This document shows positions 25,062 to 33,795 of a stretch of DNA of 40,344 bases, piece after piece; position 1 is the stretch's first letter; every line of letters starts with the position of its first letter. The translations under genes and the position numbers were made by a program. The stretch is from Planctomycetota bacterium. GTDB taxonomy: Bacteria; Planctomycetota; UBA1135; GCA-002686595. The notes beneath the pieces are model-generated. The model saw only the letters and a list, made by a program, of their open reading frames with translations, searched no databases and was not told the origin of the DNA. The stretch covers positions 1 through 40,344 of the forward strand of contig PBIX01000090.1 in assembly GCA_002720975.1 (NCBI GenBank), in the 5' to 3' direction.

Positions 25062-26206
25062 TGGTCGTCTCCGTTCTCGTCGTCCTCGGCCTGAAACACT
25101 TCATCGCCATCCACATAGACGGCCATCACTCGACTGCCTGGATCGGTGGGCTCTCCGCTCCAGAGAACCAGGTCCGCGGCCAGTCCCGCTTGAACGCTAC
25201 CCACCTTGTCCGCCACTCCAGCAAGCTGTGCGGCGGTAGAAGTCAGGGCTCTCAAGGCATCGCTGGACTTGAGACCCGCCCGAATGCAGGCCGCGGCCGT
25301 GAGGCGCAGGTTCGCGGGGTGGTTGTTCGGCGACCCGAGGGCAAACCCGAAAGGCACCTGCATCTCGGAGAGAGCCACAGCCCCCTCGACCACCCGCCGC
25401 CCAGTACTGGGGGCGTAGTTCGAAATGGCCACACCCAGGCCCGCGGCACGGATCTTGGCCGCCATTTCGCCCAGGCGGGTTGAGCCCACCAGGAGACCCT
25501 TCAGCCCATGGCGCCGAGCAAAGCCGATGGCGTGCTGCACCTCAGTCCGAGAGCTACCCCCATCGAGCATCACGGGCAGCTCGCCCTTGACCGCTGTGGC
25601 AAACACGCCCCGGGGCCAGGAGAAGCGCCGCTCCAGTTCCGCTTGGGAGCCCTGCAGGCTGGTGGGGAAGCGGTTGGAGGTCAGGCCGTTGGTACCCGTG
25701 CAGATCGAGAGGTAGGCCCGGCGCGAGATCACCTCGCTGCCGGTCTTGGCCACGGCACACAGGCCCCCTACCAGGGAACCCGGGCGAGGCGCGAGGACGA
25801 AGGTGGTTATCCCCTCCTCCAGGAGACCCTGCACTTCGGAGTGGTGGGGCCGATAGGCAAAGGCGAGATCGGCCTCGTCCATCACCGCGCGGGAGGAATC
25901 GTTGCTCTCGCCTCCTGCGCCGGCGTGCTCGCGCAGGGCGATCAGACCGGCACTCAGGTGCCCGGCGTGCTCAATCAGCACGACACCCTTTGGGACCGGT
26001 GCGCCCTTACCCACCTCGGTAATGACGCCAGCCTCAAAGACGACGATGCCGTTCTCGATGACGGTGCCGTCTCCCACGTGGAGCTTCTCGGCACGAATGG
26101 CAAGGGCGTCGCCCTCACGGGAACTGGCACTCGCTGGGGCGCTGGCCACGAAAGCCAGGCTCGCGAGGAGAAGTGCGTTTGTGTGCATCCTTCGTTGGGT
26201 TCGCAT
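25058..26206 (-). CDS. Secreted amidohydrolase-fold protein without canonical metal site (array gene 2)
   Basis: 382 residues from ATG 26206, 5 bases after the upstream stop; ATG 26188 is an equally acceptable start, since the signal peptide begins there (MHTNALLLASLAFVASAPASA). Signatures: KLHVGDGTVIENGIVVFEAGVITEVG and VADKVGSVQAGLAADLVLWSGEP. Following SAG, LIALREH retains only the second His (94); the first is Arg92. No carbamylatable Lys, barrel His pair or strand-8 Asp can be aligned (PFGFALGSPNNHP in the last). It is the shortest member and lacks the charged insertion. Confidence 0.84.
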   Translation of the reverse strand: MRTQRRMHTNALLLASLAFVASAPASASSREGDALAIRAEKLHVGDGTVIENGIVVFEAGVITEVGKGAPVPKGVVLIEHAGHLSAGLIALREHAGAGGESNDSSRAVMDEADLAFAYRPHHSEVQGLLEEGITTFVLAPRPGSLVGGLCAVAKTGSEVISRRAYLSICTGTNGLTSNRFPTSLQGSQAELERRFSWPRGVFATAVKGELPVMLDGGSSRTEVQHAIGFARRHGLKGLLVGSTRLGEMAAKIRAAGLGVAISNYAPSTGRRVVEGAVALSEMQVPFGFALGSPNNHPANLRLTAAACIRAGLKSSDALRALTSTAAQLAGVADKVGSVQAGLAADLVLWSGEPTDPGSRVMAVYVDGDEVFQAEDDENGDDQ

Positions 26207-26211
26207 GGGGA

Positions 26212-27606
26212 TCAGTCTCGGGAATCGGGGGAGATCAGCACGCGCCCTGCGGAGAGGGCGTAGCGCACCGTGGTGGTGGGCAGAAGAGGTTCGCCATCGA
26301 GTACGAGCAGATCCGCCCGCCGGCCGGGGCGCAGGCTGCCCAGCTCACCGGACAGGTCAAACGTGCGCGCCACCTCGGTGGTCAGGGCGGCCAGGGCCTT
26401 GTCCCGGTCCAGCCCGTGCCCGATGGCCAGGGAGGCCAGGAGGGGCAGGTCGGCTGATCCCCCGCCACTCGAGCCCAGAAGCACTCGCACGCCCGCATCA
26501 GCCAGTCGGCCCGCCAAGGCGAGGTCGTGGCCTGAGTACTCATCGGGGCGGTTGGCACCCAGGGGGATCGGGCGGACGATGACCGGAATGCTCCGGGCAG
26601 CCAACTCATCCGCCACGGCCTCAGCCTCGGTACCTCCGGCGATGACCAGCCGGAGGCGCTTGAACCTGGCCGTGCCCTTCAGCAACTCACGCATCTCCGC
26701 AGCACGGTGGATGGTGACGACAAGCGGCAGCTCACCGCTGGCCACGCGCGCCATGACGGCGTCCTCCGCGTCCGGTTTGGGTGGTTTGGGACGCTTGTCT
26801 TCCTTGTACTTCTCCTCCTTGAACTCCTTGCCCTTCTCCTTCGCCTCCGCAATCTCCTTGTCGCGATCCTTCTGGGCCTTCTTGAAGTCCTTCTCGAGCT
26901 TCGCCTCCGCCTCGGCGATGGTCTTGTTCCAAGCCTCAAGCTCATGGGCGTACTTCGCCAGACCCATGGCGTAGTCCCGGCCGGAGTTGATATCGCTCAC
27001 GAGCTTGTCCACGGCGCTGATGCGAGCAAAGACGTCCGTCGGGTTCCCCCGAGAGCTCAGCCCCAGTCCTGCGGCAGCGTTGGAATCCTCCAAGAGGATC
27101 ATGCTCTTCAGGTCCTCGGCGGGAGCGGTCGAGAGCACGGCACCCACGCCCCCTCGAGCGCTGACCATTCCGGCCTGCACCCGCACCGCGGTAACGCCGG
27201 CGGCAAGGGCCTGATGGCGATACCAGGGGTGTAGGTAGGGATCCACGCCATCAACGGCACGGGTTGCCGCATTGGTGCTCATATCCACGGTCGCTGGCCC
27301 ATTCATGCCCAGGCTGCCCCAGGGATCCATGAAACCCGCGCAAACCACGTCCCCCTCGATCACGCGCGCCCCATCAGGGACCTTCAGGTCGTCGCCGACC
27401 TGCATGATCACTCCATCACGGATGAGAAGGGTCGCATCCTCCAAGACGTTGCCGGGACTCACGTGGAGTTTGTGGGCCCGCACGGCAACAAGGTCGCCGT
27501 TGGTCAGTGGGGAGGGGGCGGCAGAGGCGAAGGCCGTGGCGGCGAAGAGCCCGCTCGTCGCCCCCACCAGGAGGACGCTCGCGAGGGTTGTTTCAGGAAG
27601 GTGCAT
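26212..27606 (-). CDS. Secreted amidohydrolase-fold protein with long Lys/Glu-rich insertion (array gene 1, first)
   Basis: 464 residues from ATG 27606, chosen because it begins the signal peptide (SVLLVGATSGLFAATAFASAA). The frame is open up to 27912 but that stretch is Gly/Pro/Arg-rich and not signal-like. Signatures: EDATLLIRDGVIMQVGDDL and LSGELGSLRPGRRADLLVLDGEP. The metal motif is replaced by FMDPWGS (Trp96, Ser98). One His remains in VTIHRAAE (~300), near the position of strand-5 His. Residues ~218-275 form a highly charged, probably coiled-coil segment (EAEAKLEKDFKKAQKDRD and following). It is the first gene of the array. Confidence 0.85.
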   Translation of the reverse strand: MHLPETTLASVLLVGATSGLFAATAFASAAPSPLTNGDLVAVRAHKLHVSPGNVLEDATLLIRDGVIMQVGDDLKVPDGARVIEGDVVCAGFMDPWGSLGMNGPATVDMSTNAATRAVDGVDPYLHPWYRHQALAAGVTAVRVQAGMVSARGGVGAVLSTAPAEDLKSMILLEDSNAAAGLGLSSRGNPTDVFARISAVDKLVSDINSGRDYAMGLAKYAHELEAWNKTIAEAEAKLEKDFKKAQKDRDKEIAEAKEKGKEFKEEKYKEDKRPKPPKPDAEDAVMARVASGELPLVVTIHRAAEMRELLKGTARFKRLRLVIAGGTEAEAVADELAARSIPVIVRPIPLGANRPDEYSGHDLALAGRLADAGVRVLLGSSGGGSADLPLLASLAIGHGLDRDKALAALTTEVARTFDLSGELGSLRPGRRADLLVLDGEPLLPTTTVRYALSAGRVLISPDSRD

Positions 27607-27987
27607 TGCGCGCTTCGAAAGGGGTGTGCGCGCAGACCGCCGTGGCTCGGTGGAAATAGAATCCAACCACCAAGCCAGGCACCCCCGCGCCGGGGAGCCA
27701 TCTCCAAACAGCCCGACGGCTGATGAGCCCTCGGGTCCGGCTACTATAGGGAACAGAGGGGGGGCTCCCGCAAAACCTTTGCAACCATATGGGCCGGGAT
27801 TCTGGCCTCCATGGAATCCTGAGCGAGACCTTTCCCGGTCCTCCAAGCAGGAGGATGGGTGCAGGGCGCCAACCCACGGCCGCACAACGGCCCCTGGATC
27901 GCTCTGAGCCAACTCCCATGCGGAGGATGAAATAAGTCCGGAAACCGGCGTTCGCTTCTTCCTGGACCCTGGCTATCAATCCCTGCA
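27607..27987. other. Divergent intergenic region before the amidohydrolase array
   Basis: 381 bases between the array's first ATG and the divergent gene at 27988. No credible gene is seen; the open frames here are Pro/Arg-rich. It must carry the main promoter of the array. It contains a G-run (27760-27763 region, GGGGGGG) and one candidate -10. Confidence 0.5.
27743..27748 (-). promoter_or_regulatory. Possible -10 element (TATAGT on the minus strand) for the amidohydrolase array
   Basis: ACTATA on the plus strand reads TATAGT toward the array, about 140 bases before ATG 27606. A weak TTGCGG lies 19 bases upstream as a possible -35. The match is short and unsupported by other evidence. Confidence 0.25.
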
Positions 27988-28485
27988 ATGCGCGTCCGTC
28001 CGTCCGTCCACCCCCTGCTTCTCGACCCTATCTACTGGCGTAACTGCTTTCAGAATCTCGATTTGGGACAGCACGCGCTGTCCTTTCTTGAGCGCCATGA
28101 TCTGTCGACCCGCCGAGCGAAAGTGGCCGAATTCTCGCTGTGTGCCCACGACGGGACCCTACTCAGGGGCCTCTGTTCCCGACCTGCCTGGGTTCCGGGG
28201 CGACGCCCATTCCGGGTGCGCTCCGTGGGCCCCAATGGACCGCTGGAAATGGACATGGCCACCCTCAAGCAAGGGGTGGCCGACTTCGTTTTCCAGGGGC
28301 CTGATGGGCGGCCCCTGAAAGACCGGGTACTGGACGTCGTCGCTGTCGTCCACATGGCCCAACAGGTGCGGGGTATCGACGCCAATCGAACGAACCTGGG
28401 CGACCACAACATGAACCGCACCGATGACGAGTTCATGATCGCGGAGCACCTGCTGGCTTGGGACCTGCTCTCAACGCTACCCTAA
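27988..28485 (+). CDS. Protein of unknown function
   Basis: 165 residues from ATG 27988, divergent from the amidohydrolase array. No signal peptide or membrane segment is seen. The sequence looks genuine (LERHDLSTRRAKVAEFSLCAHDG, PNGPLEMDMATLKQGVADF, DEFMIAEHLLAWDLLS) but matches no family I know. The middle part (HDGTLLRGL, WVPGRRPFRVRSVGPNGPLE) suggests beta strands and the end a helix. The reverse strand over the same bases is Ser/Arg/Thr-rich and reads as a shadow. Confidence 0.55.
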   Translation: MRVRPSVHPLLLDPIYWRNCFQNLDLGQHALSFLERHDLSTRRAKVAEFSLCAHDGTLLRGLCSRPAWVPGRRPFRVRSVGPNGPLEMDMATLKQGVADFVFQGPDGRPLKDRVLDVVAVVHMAQQVRGIDANRTNLGDHNMNRTDDEFMIAEHLLAWDLLSTLP

Positions 28486-28595
28486 TTGCACCGTAAATAG
28501 GCCTTATATGTGTGCTTAGGGCGAGAGGCTAACGCTGACGCCTTCTGGGATTGGCCGCAAAAGGATGTTAACTGGGCTTTATCTGGGTCTCTGGT

Positions 28596-28615
28596 AGCCC
28601 GCTTCTCTACGGGCT
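28596..28615. repeat. Short inverted repeat in the AT-richer gap before yjbQ
   Basis: AGCCCG and CGGGCT pair across an 8-base loop. It lies in the gap 28486-28645, whose first half (TAAATAGGCCTTATATG) is noticeably more AT-rich than the surroundings. No U-run follows, so it is not a standard terminator; it could be a leader hairpin for yjbQ. Confidence 0.3.
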
Positions 28616-28645
28616 TCCACCCTGGAGGGCCGCTAGGATGCTCCC

Positions 28646-29065
28646 ATGAGGCAGCATCAGGAGGAGTTCCGCATCGCCACCAACGGCCGTGGCATCTACG
28701 AGGTCAGTGACGAGGTGCGCTCGGTTGTGGACCGCTCGGGCCTGACCGTGGGTCTGTGCACGGCCTACTGCATGCACACTTCGGCCAGTCTGGTCATCCA
28801 GGAGAATGCCGACCCCACTGCAGCAGCCGATCTGTTGGCCTGGCTGGAACGTCTGGCGCCGGATGGGGATCAGCGCTACAGCCACACCTCTGAGGGCCCC
28901 GACGACATGCCCTCCCATCTGCGGTCAGCCATAACCCGGACCTCTGAGACCATTCCCGTGGCAGACGGAAATCTCATGCTGGGCAGCTACCAGGGCATCT
29001 ACCTGCTTGAGCACCGGGACGTGGCGCACACGCGTATCCTGATTGTGCACGTTCTGGGCGAGTAG
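28646..29065 (+). CDS. yjbQ: YjbQ/UPF0047 family protein
   Basis: 139 residues, the usual family length. Conserved features are CMHTSASLVIQENADP near residue 43, the SHTSEGPDDMPSHLRSAI block in the middle, and GSYQGIYLLEHRDVAH near the end. The family has a compact beta fold with conserved His residues. The E. coli member has been reported to have weak thiamine-phosphate synthase activity, but the physiological role is not settled. A good Shine-Dalgarno match (AGGA, 28635-28638) stands 7 bases before ATG 28646. It is expressed alone and converges on the lipoprotein gene. Confidence 0.93.
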   Translation: MRQHQEEFRIATNGRGIYEVSDEVRSVVDRSGLTVGLCTAYCMHTSASLVIQENADPTAAADLLAWLERLAPDGDQRYSHTSEGPDDMPSHLRSAITRTSETIPVADGNLMLGSYQGIYLLEHRDVAHTRILIVHVLGE

Positions 29066-29191
29066 CTCCGCAGGCCCCTCGGAGTCGCTCACGGGGACTC
29101 CCCGCTGTTCATGCGCATGGCCTGGGACACCGGCGCCCGCGAGGGGCGCCGCCTTCGTCTGCCCGCTCTACCCCGAGAGGCCCCGACAGCG

Positions 29192-30628
29192 TCAGCTCGA
29201 GATCACGCTCCTCGACGGACGTTCGAAGGAGGAGCTGCTGGGCTGGTATCCCGACGAGAACCAGTTGTGCGGGCGAATCTCAGAACGCCACAGCAGGGAG
29301 CGGTCCCCGAAGTCCGGCTCCCAGCGGATGGACTCGACCATCTCCTGGAGAAGCTGCTCCGAGGCCCCGTCCGAGCTCTGGAACCCGATCGTCACGACCG
29401 CCCAGTGGGGCTTGATGACCATCCCGGGCTCTCCCATGGTGCGGGCCTCGTAGGTCAGGATGTCCACCTGCCGGTCGAGGACGTAGCTGACTCCCCGCCC
29501 GCCCTCGATCTCCATCGAGGTCACCTCATAGAGGGTAAGCCCGTCGCTGGAATAGACCTCCTTGGCGCCCACCCACACCTCCTCCAGGTCTTCCGTCCCC
29601 GCGGGAAGGACCATCAAGGAGAGGGTGGCGTGCCCCCCCCCGTCAGTCCTCGCGTAGGCCGCGAGGGTCTGGCCGAGAGTCTGCCACGAGTAGTCGGACA
29701 GGCCAGCGCCCAGGGCCGCCGCGCCGTCGGCCTGGCACCAGGGTTGGGTGGTGGTGCCCCACTGCGTATCGAACCCGTCCGGCTTCTCGATCGAGAGCCC
29801 CGCGCGGTCGACCACCAGGTGCGTGCGCATACGAGCGGCGGACCCGATCAGGAGGGGTTCGAGCTTCGCGTGGGCCTCGAGAGCAAACCCCGCTGCGTCC
29901 TCCCTCTGGGCTATTCCACACAGCTGGGACTCCATGCGCGCCAACAGGCCGACCGCCTCGGCGTCCGCGTGGTGATGGGCGTACTGCACCAGCAAGACCT
30001 CGGACCAGAGCATCGCCGGGTCATCCTTTGGTCTATCCATGCGCGGGGGCAGGCCGTCCTGGCTCACAGAGCCGTCCTCGATCCAGCCCAGCACCAGCTC
30101 GAGCTCCTGCCGGGTGGCTCCCGCGCGGTTCTCGAGCAGCTCGTAGGCCCGGATGGGATGGTTCCGAGCGAACAGGTGGGCGTGCGCCCGGCGATGGATC
30201 ACCGTGCCGAAGTCGGCGTTGTGGAAGGTGTAGGTGGCCGCCGGGGCGACGTACGTGTACGTCATGTTGTCCAGACGCTCTTCGAAGCTGAAGTGGAACG
30301 CGTAGCACTGCTCCGCCCCTGCGGCAGCGCTCAGCTTCATGGCCTCGTCCATGAGCTGCTCTTGGTCGACGTCCTCATCCTCTTGGTACGGCAGGTGCAG
30401 CGACTGGTGCCCGATCGACACCAGGCTCGGGTCGGAGAGGCTGTCCGCGAAGTAGCTCGACGACACGTTCTCCGCCATCTCGGTGTTGGGCTCAAGATCC
30501 CAGTCCCGCCCGTCCCAGACCACTCCCGAACTGACACAGGATGAGAGCAGTAACAGCGCGGCCGCAGCGGGCCAGGCCTGGGTGGATTCGGCGCTTCGCC
30601 TCTCGAGCAGGAGTTGGAGTCGGTTCAT
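29192..30628 (-). CDS. Lipoprotein of unknown function
   Basis: 478 residues from ATG 30628. The N-terminus is a lipoprotein signal with basic residues, a hydrophobic core and the lipobox LLSSC (ALLLLSSCVSSG). The longer frame to 30850 is Gly/Arg-rich and does not resemble a signal. The mature protein starts with an acidic region and contains aromatic beta-like stretches (EQCYAFHFSFEERLDNMTYTYVAP, IEGGRGVSYVLDRQVDILTY, WAVVTIGFQSSDG). I recognise no family. The opposite strand carries a long frame here, but it is His/Arg/Pro-rich and antisense-like. It is divergent from the repeat protein at 30979. Confidence 0.72.
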   Translation of the reverse strand: MNRLQLLLERRSAESTQAWPAAAALLLLSSCVSSGVVWDGRDWDLEPNTEMAENVSSSYFADSLSDPSLVSIGHQSLHLPYQEDEDVDQEQLMDEAMKLSAAAGAEQCYAFHFSFEERLDNMTYTYVAPAATYTFHNADFGTVIHRRAHAHLFARNHPIRAYELLENRAGATRQELELVLGWIEDGSVSQDGLPPRMDRPKDDPAMLWSEVLLVQYAHHHADAEAVGLLARMESQLCGIAQREDAAGFALEAHAKLEPLLIGSAARMRTHLVVDRAGLSIEKPDGFDTQWGTTTQPWCQADGAAALGAGLSDYSWQTLGQTLAAYARTDGGGHATLSLMVLPAGTEDLEEVWVGAKEVYSSDGLTLYEVTSMEIEGGRGVSYVLDRQVDILTYEARTMGEPGMVIKPHWAVVTIGFQSSDGASEQLLQEMVESIRWEPDFGDRSLLWRSEIRPHNWFSSGYQPSSSSFERPSRSVISS

Positions 30629-30978
30629 TGGAGTAGTCCGGGTGGGTGGAGAACAACGGTCTCCGGGGGTGTCAGGGAGGGGCTTCAGGCCCACGGGGGC
30701 TAAGTCGAGGGGCTCGCCGGACCTTACGTTCATTCCCCGAGAAACACGGCGCTGGAGGCCTGGGCTCATCTCGACCACGCTTAGATGGCCAGCGACCCTG
30801 CGAGAGTCCATCGTCACGCACACCCCAGCCCCGGTCGGGCCCTGGCCCAAGGGTTGATCCGCTCACCCATCCCTCGGGCCCCGTAGAGAAAGAACCGGCC
30901 CAAAGGCCCACACCGGCTCCACCCGGGGCTAAAGGAACCCCCCGGATCGTTGCCCCTGGCGATCGGAGAGAGTCCGCT
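30629..30978. other. Divergent intergenic region
   Basis: 350 bases between the lipoprotein start and the repeat-protein start. Both flanking frames are open through it but without signal-like or conserved character. I see no convincing hairpin or promoter; it presumably carries promoters for both genes. Confidence 0.4.
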
Positions 30979-32913
30979 ATGGCAAAAATCCGGCGTCTGC
31001 CCCCCCCTACGACTGCCCTGCTCACCATCCTCGCCCTTTGCGCGGCCGGTTGGGGCCTGTTCTCCGCCACCGGCAAGGGGACCGTCGCGGCCCGGCCAGC
31101 GTCCACCGCCGCCGAAGACAACCCTCTGATTTCTCCGCTTTCGCAGACGCGGCAGGGGAGCGAAGTCGGCCTACGGCCACCCGAACACCTGAACTCGCGC
31201 AGCGCGGACTCCGGCACCCCGGTAGCGACACCCCCACCCCCCTCGGCTCAGCCCAAACGACTGCTCTTTCTGAGGGATATGGGCGGGCTCCCGTTGCCGG
31301 ACGTTTGCATCCGGCTGACGCAGGCCGAGCAGGTCGGCAAGAGTTGGTTGACTGTCACTGGCCCCGGCGGCCGGGCCTTCGTCCCTGATGAGGTCCCCGT
31401 GGACGTGGATGGCTTTCTCCTCTTCGAGCACGAACCCCAATCGGATCCGCTGACGGGGGTTGCCGCACTGCCCATGCGGTTGCTTCCCATGGCCTGTGCC
31501 GTGCGTGAATTGGGCCCTGAATCACGTCTCGAACTGACCGCTGAGCAGGCCCTTGGGGTGCTCGCGGTCAAGGTCCTCCAGCCGACCGGGACGCCCCTGC
31601 CCGAGGCCAAACTCTGGCTGTCTCTTAGATCCACCGTCAGAGGTGAACTGCAGCAGGACGTCACGCAGCTGGAAACCGATGAACGCGGCGAGGTCTCCGA
31701 ACCCCTATATGGGTCGGACACCCTCCTGGACGGCATCCTGTCCCTGATACAGCGCGACGACGGACTCCTGGCAGACCCCATCCCCCTCCGTACCCCGATC
31801 GTCCCGCAGAAGGTCATCGTCCGCTGCTATCCAGCCGGTGCCTTGCTGGTGGAGGTTGTCGGGCCCGCAGGCGAGCTCGTGACAGGAACAGAGGTTTCCC
31901 TGAACGGCCCCCGGTTCATCATGGACCGAGCGGTGGACTCTGAAGGCCTCGCGCGCTTCGAGAACCTCGCCGCTGGCGATTACGTTCTGCAGGTTATTCC
32001 TCCCGGGGGGGGAGGCAGCCTCGCCACTTCCAAGGTCCACCTGCAACCCTCGGAGAGAAGGGCACTGGAATTGACTCTCCCTGCCATGCCCGAATCCGTG
32101 TTCGTGGTAGGAGGCAGACTGATCGACGAAGAGGGAAAGCCCGTGGTCGCCGCCAGGTTGGCCGTCTCTGTGGACGGGGGGCTCGCACGTTGGATCCACA
32201 CTTCCGAGGAAGGCCGCTTCTCGCATCGGATCCCCACGGACGCGATTGACGCCCAGGAGCGAGATTCCCTTTCCCGTGCCTTTGTCAGTGTGCGGCCCCG
32301 GGCTGGAGTCTTCGCCTCCCACTTCTTGCCCAGTATGGAGCGCGTCCCCGTTGGCACGCGTGATCTGGAATTCCGGCGTCTGGGAGCGCCCCCTGAGGGT
32401 GAGACCCTGGTGGAGTTGGTGGACGCCCAAACGGGCGCTCGCGTGGTGGATCCTGAAGACGAGGCCATCGTCACGCTCTATCGCCCGGCCCCGGGTGGGG
32501 AGCAGATCGTGAACTGGACGTCCTATGGTGGAGAGGACGGGCTCGTACCTGTGGAGTACTTCCAGCACCCGGACATCTGGCTGGCCGTCAGCCTGCCCGG
32601 CTACAGGCGGGCCCGACAACCCCTGACCCTGAATGCAGATGGGGGCGCAAGACCGTTGGTGCGCGTGCGAGTGGAGCGGGGTTTTGGGGACACCCTTGTG
32701 GTTCGAGGCCCCGATAGGGAACCCGTCTCCGGGGCAGAATTCCTCGACCCCCAGGGCAATGTGGTCGGCATAACCGACCTGGATGGCAGGGTCACCATAG
32801 TTGGAGATGAGCGGCAGCTCCTGACGGTTCATGCTCCCGGATTTGTCGCCAAGGAGTGGTACGGAGGTTACGGCTCAGTCAGCGCGGATGGCACGATCTG
32901 GCTGAGCCGCTGA
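30979..32913 (+). CDS. Secreted or membrane-anchored protein with carboxypeptidase-regulatory-like (Ig-type) repeats
   Basis: 644 residues from ATG 30979, which has a Shine-Dalgarno match (GGAGAG, 30965-30970) 8 bases upstream. A single hydrophobic segment (TALLTILALCAAGWGLFSA) follows a basic start, so the body is outside the cytoplasm. A disordered Pro/Thr-rich linker to about residue 85 leads to several beta-sandwich repeats with the typical G-x-P-x-x-x-A-x-V and D-x-x-G-x-A/F-x-F pattern: LQPTGTPLPEAKLWLSLR, GPAGELVTGTEVSLNG, IDEEGKPVVAARLAVSVD, and DREPVSGAEFLDPQG near the end. No catalytic motif is seen. A cell-surface or envelope structural role is likely. Confidence 0.8.
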   Translation: MAKIRRLPPPTTALLTILALCAAGWGLFSATGKGTVAARPASTAAEDNPLISPLSQTRQGSEVGLRPPEHLNSRSADSGTPVATPPPPSAQPKRLLFLRDMGGLPLPDVCIRLTQAEQVGKSWLTVTGPGGRAFVPDEVPVDVDGFLLFEHEPQSDPLTGVAALPMRLLPMACAVRELGPESRLELTAEQALGVLAVKVLQPTGTPLPEAKLWLSLRSTVRGELQQDVTQLETDERGEVSEPLYGSDTLLDGILSLIQRDDGLLADPIPLRTPIVPQKVIVRCYPAGALLVEVVGPAGELVTGTEVSLNGPRFIMDRAVDSEGLARFENLAAGDYVLQVIPPGGGGSLATSKVHLQPSERRALELTLPAMPESVFVVGGRLIDEEGKPVVAARLAVSVDGGLARWIHTSEEGRFSHRIPTDAIDAQERDSLSRAFVSVRPRAGVFASHFLPSMERVPVGTRDLEFRRLGAPPEGETLVELVDAQTGARVVDPEDEAIVTLYRPAPGGEQIVNWTSYGGEDGLVPVEYFQHPDIWLAVSLPGYRRARQPLTLNADGGARPLVRVRVERGFGDTLVVRGPDREPVSGAEFLDPQGNVVGITDLDGRVTIVGDERQLLTVHAPGFVAKEWYGGYGSVSADGTIWLSR

Positions 32914-32928
32914 CAGCGGGCGTCTGGC

Positions 32929-33795
32929 TCAGTCGGCGTCCGCACGCACGATGGCCACGGAGGCCGAGGCCCCGATGCGGCTGGCGCCCGCGTCGATCAT
33001 GGCCTGTGCTGTCGCGTGGTCGCTGACCCCGCCCGAGGCCTTCACCCCCAGCACAGGGCCCACGGTCTTCCGCATGAGAGCCACATGGTGCACGGTGGCG
33101 CCGCTCTTGGAGAAGCCCGTGGAGGTTTTCACGAAGTCGGCACCAGCGGCCTTGGCCAGTCGAGAGCCGCGCTCAACCTCCTCGTCCGTCAGGAGGCACG
33201 TCTCCAGAATCACCTTCAGGCGGGTGCCATAACGGTGGCAAGCCTGGGCTACGGCTGCGATGTCGCCCTGTACGTAGGAATCGTCGCCCCCCTTGAGGGC
33301 ACCGATATTGATCACCATGTCGATCTCGCAGGCCCCGTCCTCCACCAGACGCTGGGTCTCAAAGACCTTGGCCTCGGTCACGGTCGCCCCCAGCGGGAAG
33401 CCGATCACGGCACATACCAGCACGCCACTACCCGAGAGCACCTCTGCACAGCGACTGACCCAGCATCCATTGACGCACACCGAAGCAAAGCTGTGGGTGA
33501 CGGCCTCGGCGCACAGGGTGTCCACCTCTTCGACGGTGGCATCGGGCTTGAGGATGGTGTGGTCGAAGTAGCTCGCCAGATTCCCCACCTCGGTGGGGTC
33601 GGCTCCGCAGCCCCCAACCCGGCAGGCCCCCGCAGAGACCATGGGGGTCAGATTCTCGTGGCACAGCTGCACGGTCAGCGTGGAGCAGCCCAGGCGCTCG
33701 GAGGCCTCCTCTGTGGTCAGGCCACTGGCCACAACCTTGTGGCCGATCTCGGTCAAGATGTCTTCTAGGCGGTCGGGATCAAAGAGGCGAGTCAT
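32929..33795 (-). CDS. deoC: Deoxyribose-phosphate aldolase with N-terminal extension
   Basis: 288 residues, longer than the usual 220-260. Catalytic features: the barrel starts YFDHTILKP (~76), [20 protein letters not shown] (Asp159), FVKTSTGF with the Schiff-base Lys223, and GVKASGGV with Lys252. It cleaves 2-deoxyribose 5-phosphate to glyceraldehyde 3-phosphate and acetaldehyde. The first ~75 residues are an extra helical, Cys-containing segment ([22 protein letters not shown]). The gene starts at ATG 33795 inside the stop of rpiB (TAATG, 1-base overlap), so the two are coupled. Together with the phosphorylase at 39349 it completes deoxynucleoside breakdown. Confidence 0.95.
   Translation of the reverse strand: MTRLFDPDRLEDILTEIGHKVVASGLTTEEASERLGCSTLTVQLCHENLTPMVSAGACRVGGCGADPTEVGNLASYFDHTILKPDATVEEVDTLCAEAVTHSFASVCVNGCWVSRCAEVLSGSGVLVCAVIGFPLGATVTEAKVFETQRLVEDGACEIDMVINIGALKGGDDSYVQGDIAAVAQACHRYGTRLKVILETCLLTDEEVERGSRLAKAAGADFVKTSTGFSKSGATVHHVALMRKTVGPVLGVKASGGVSDHATAQAMIDAGASRIGASASVAIVRADAD

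Noticed and set aside
29111-30544. A 477-codon plus-strand open frame over the lipoprotein gene
   Set aside because: Its composition is His/Arg/Pro/Gly-rich, as in antisense shadows, whereas the minus strand has a lipobox signal and balanced composition.
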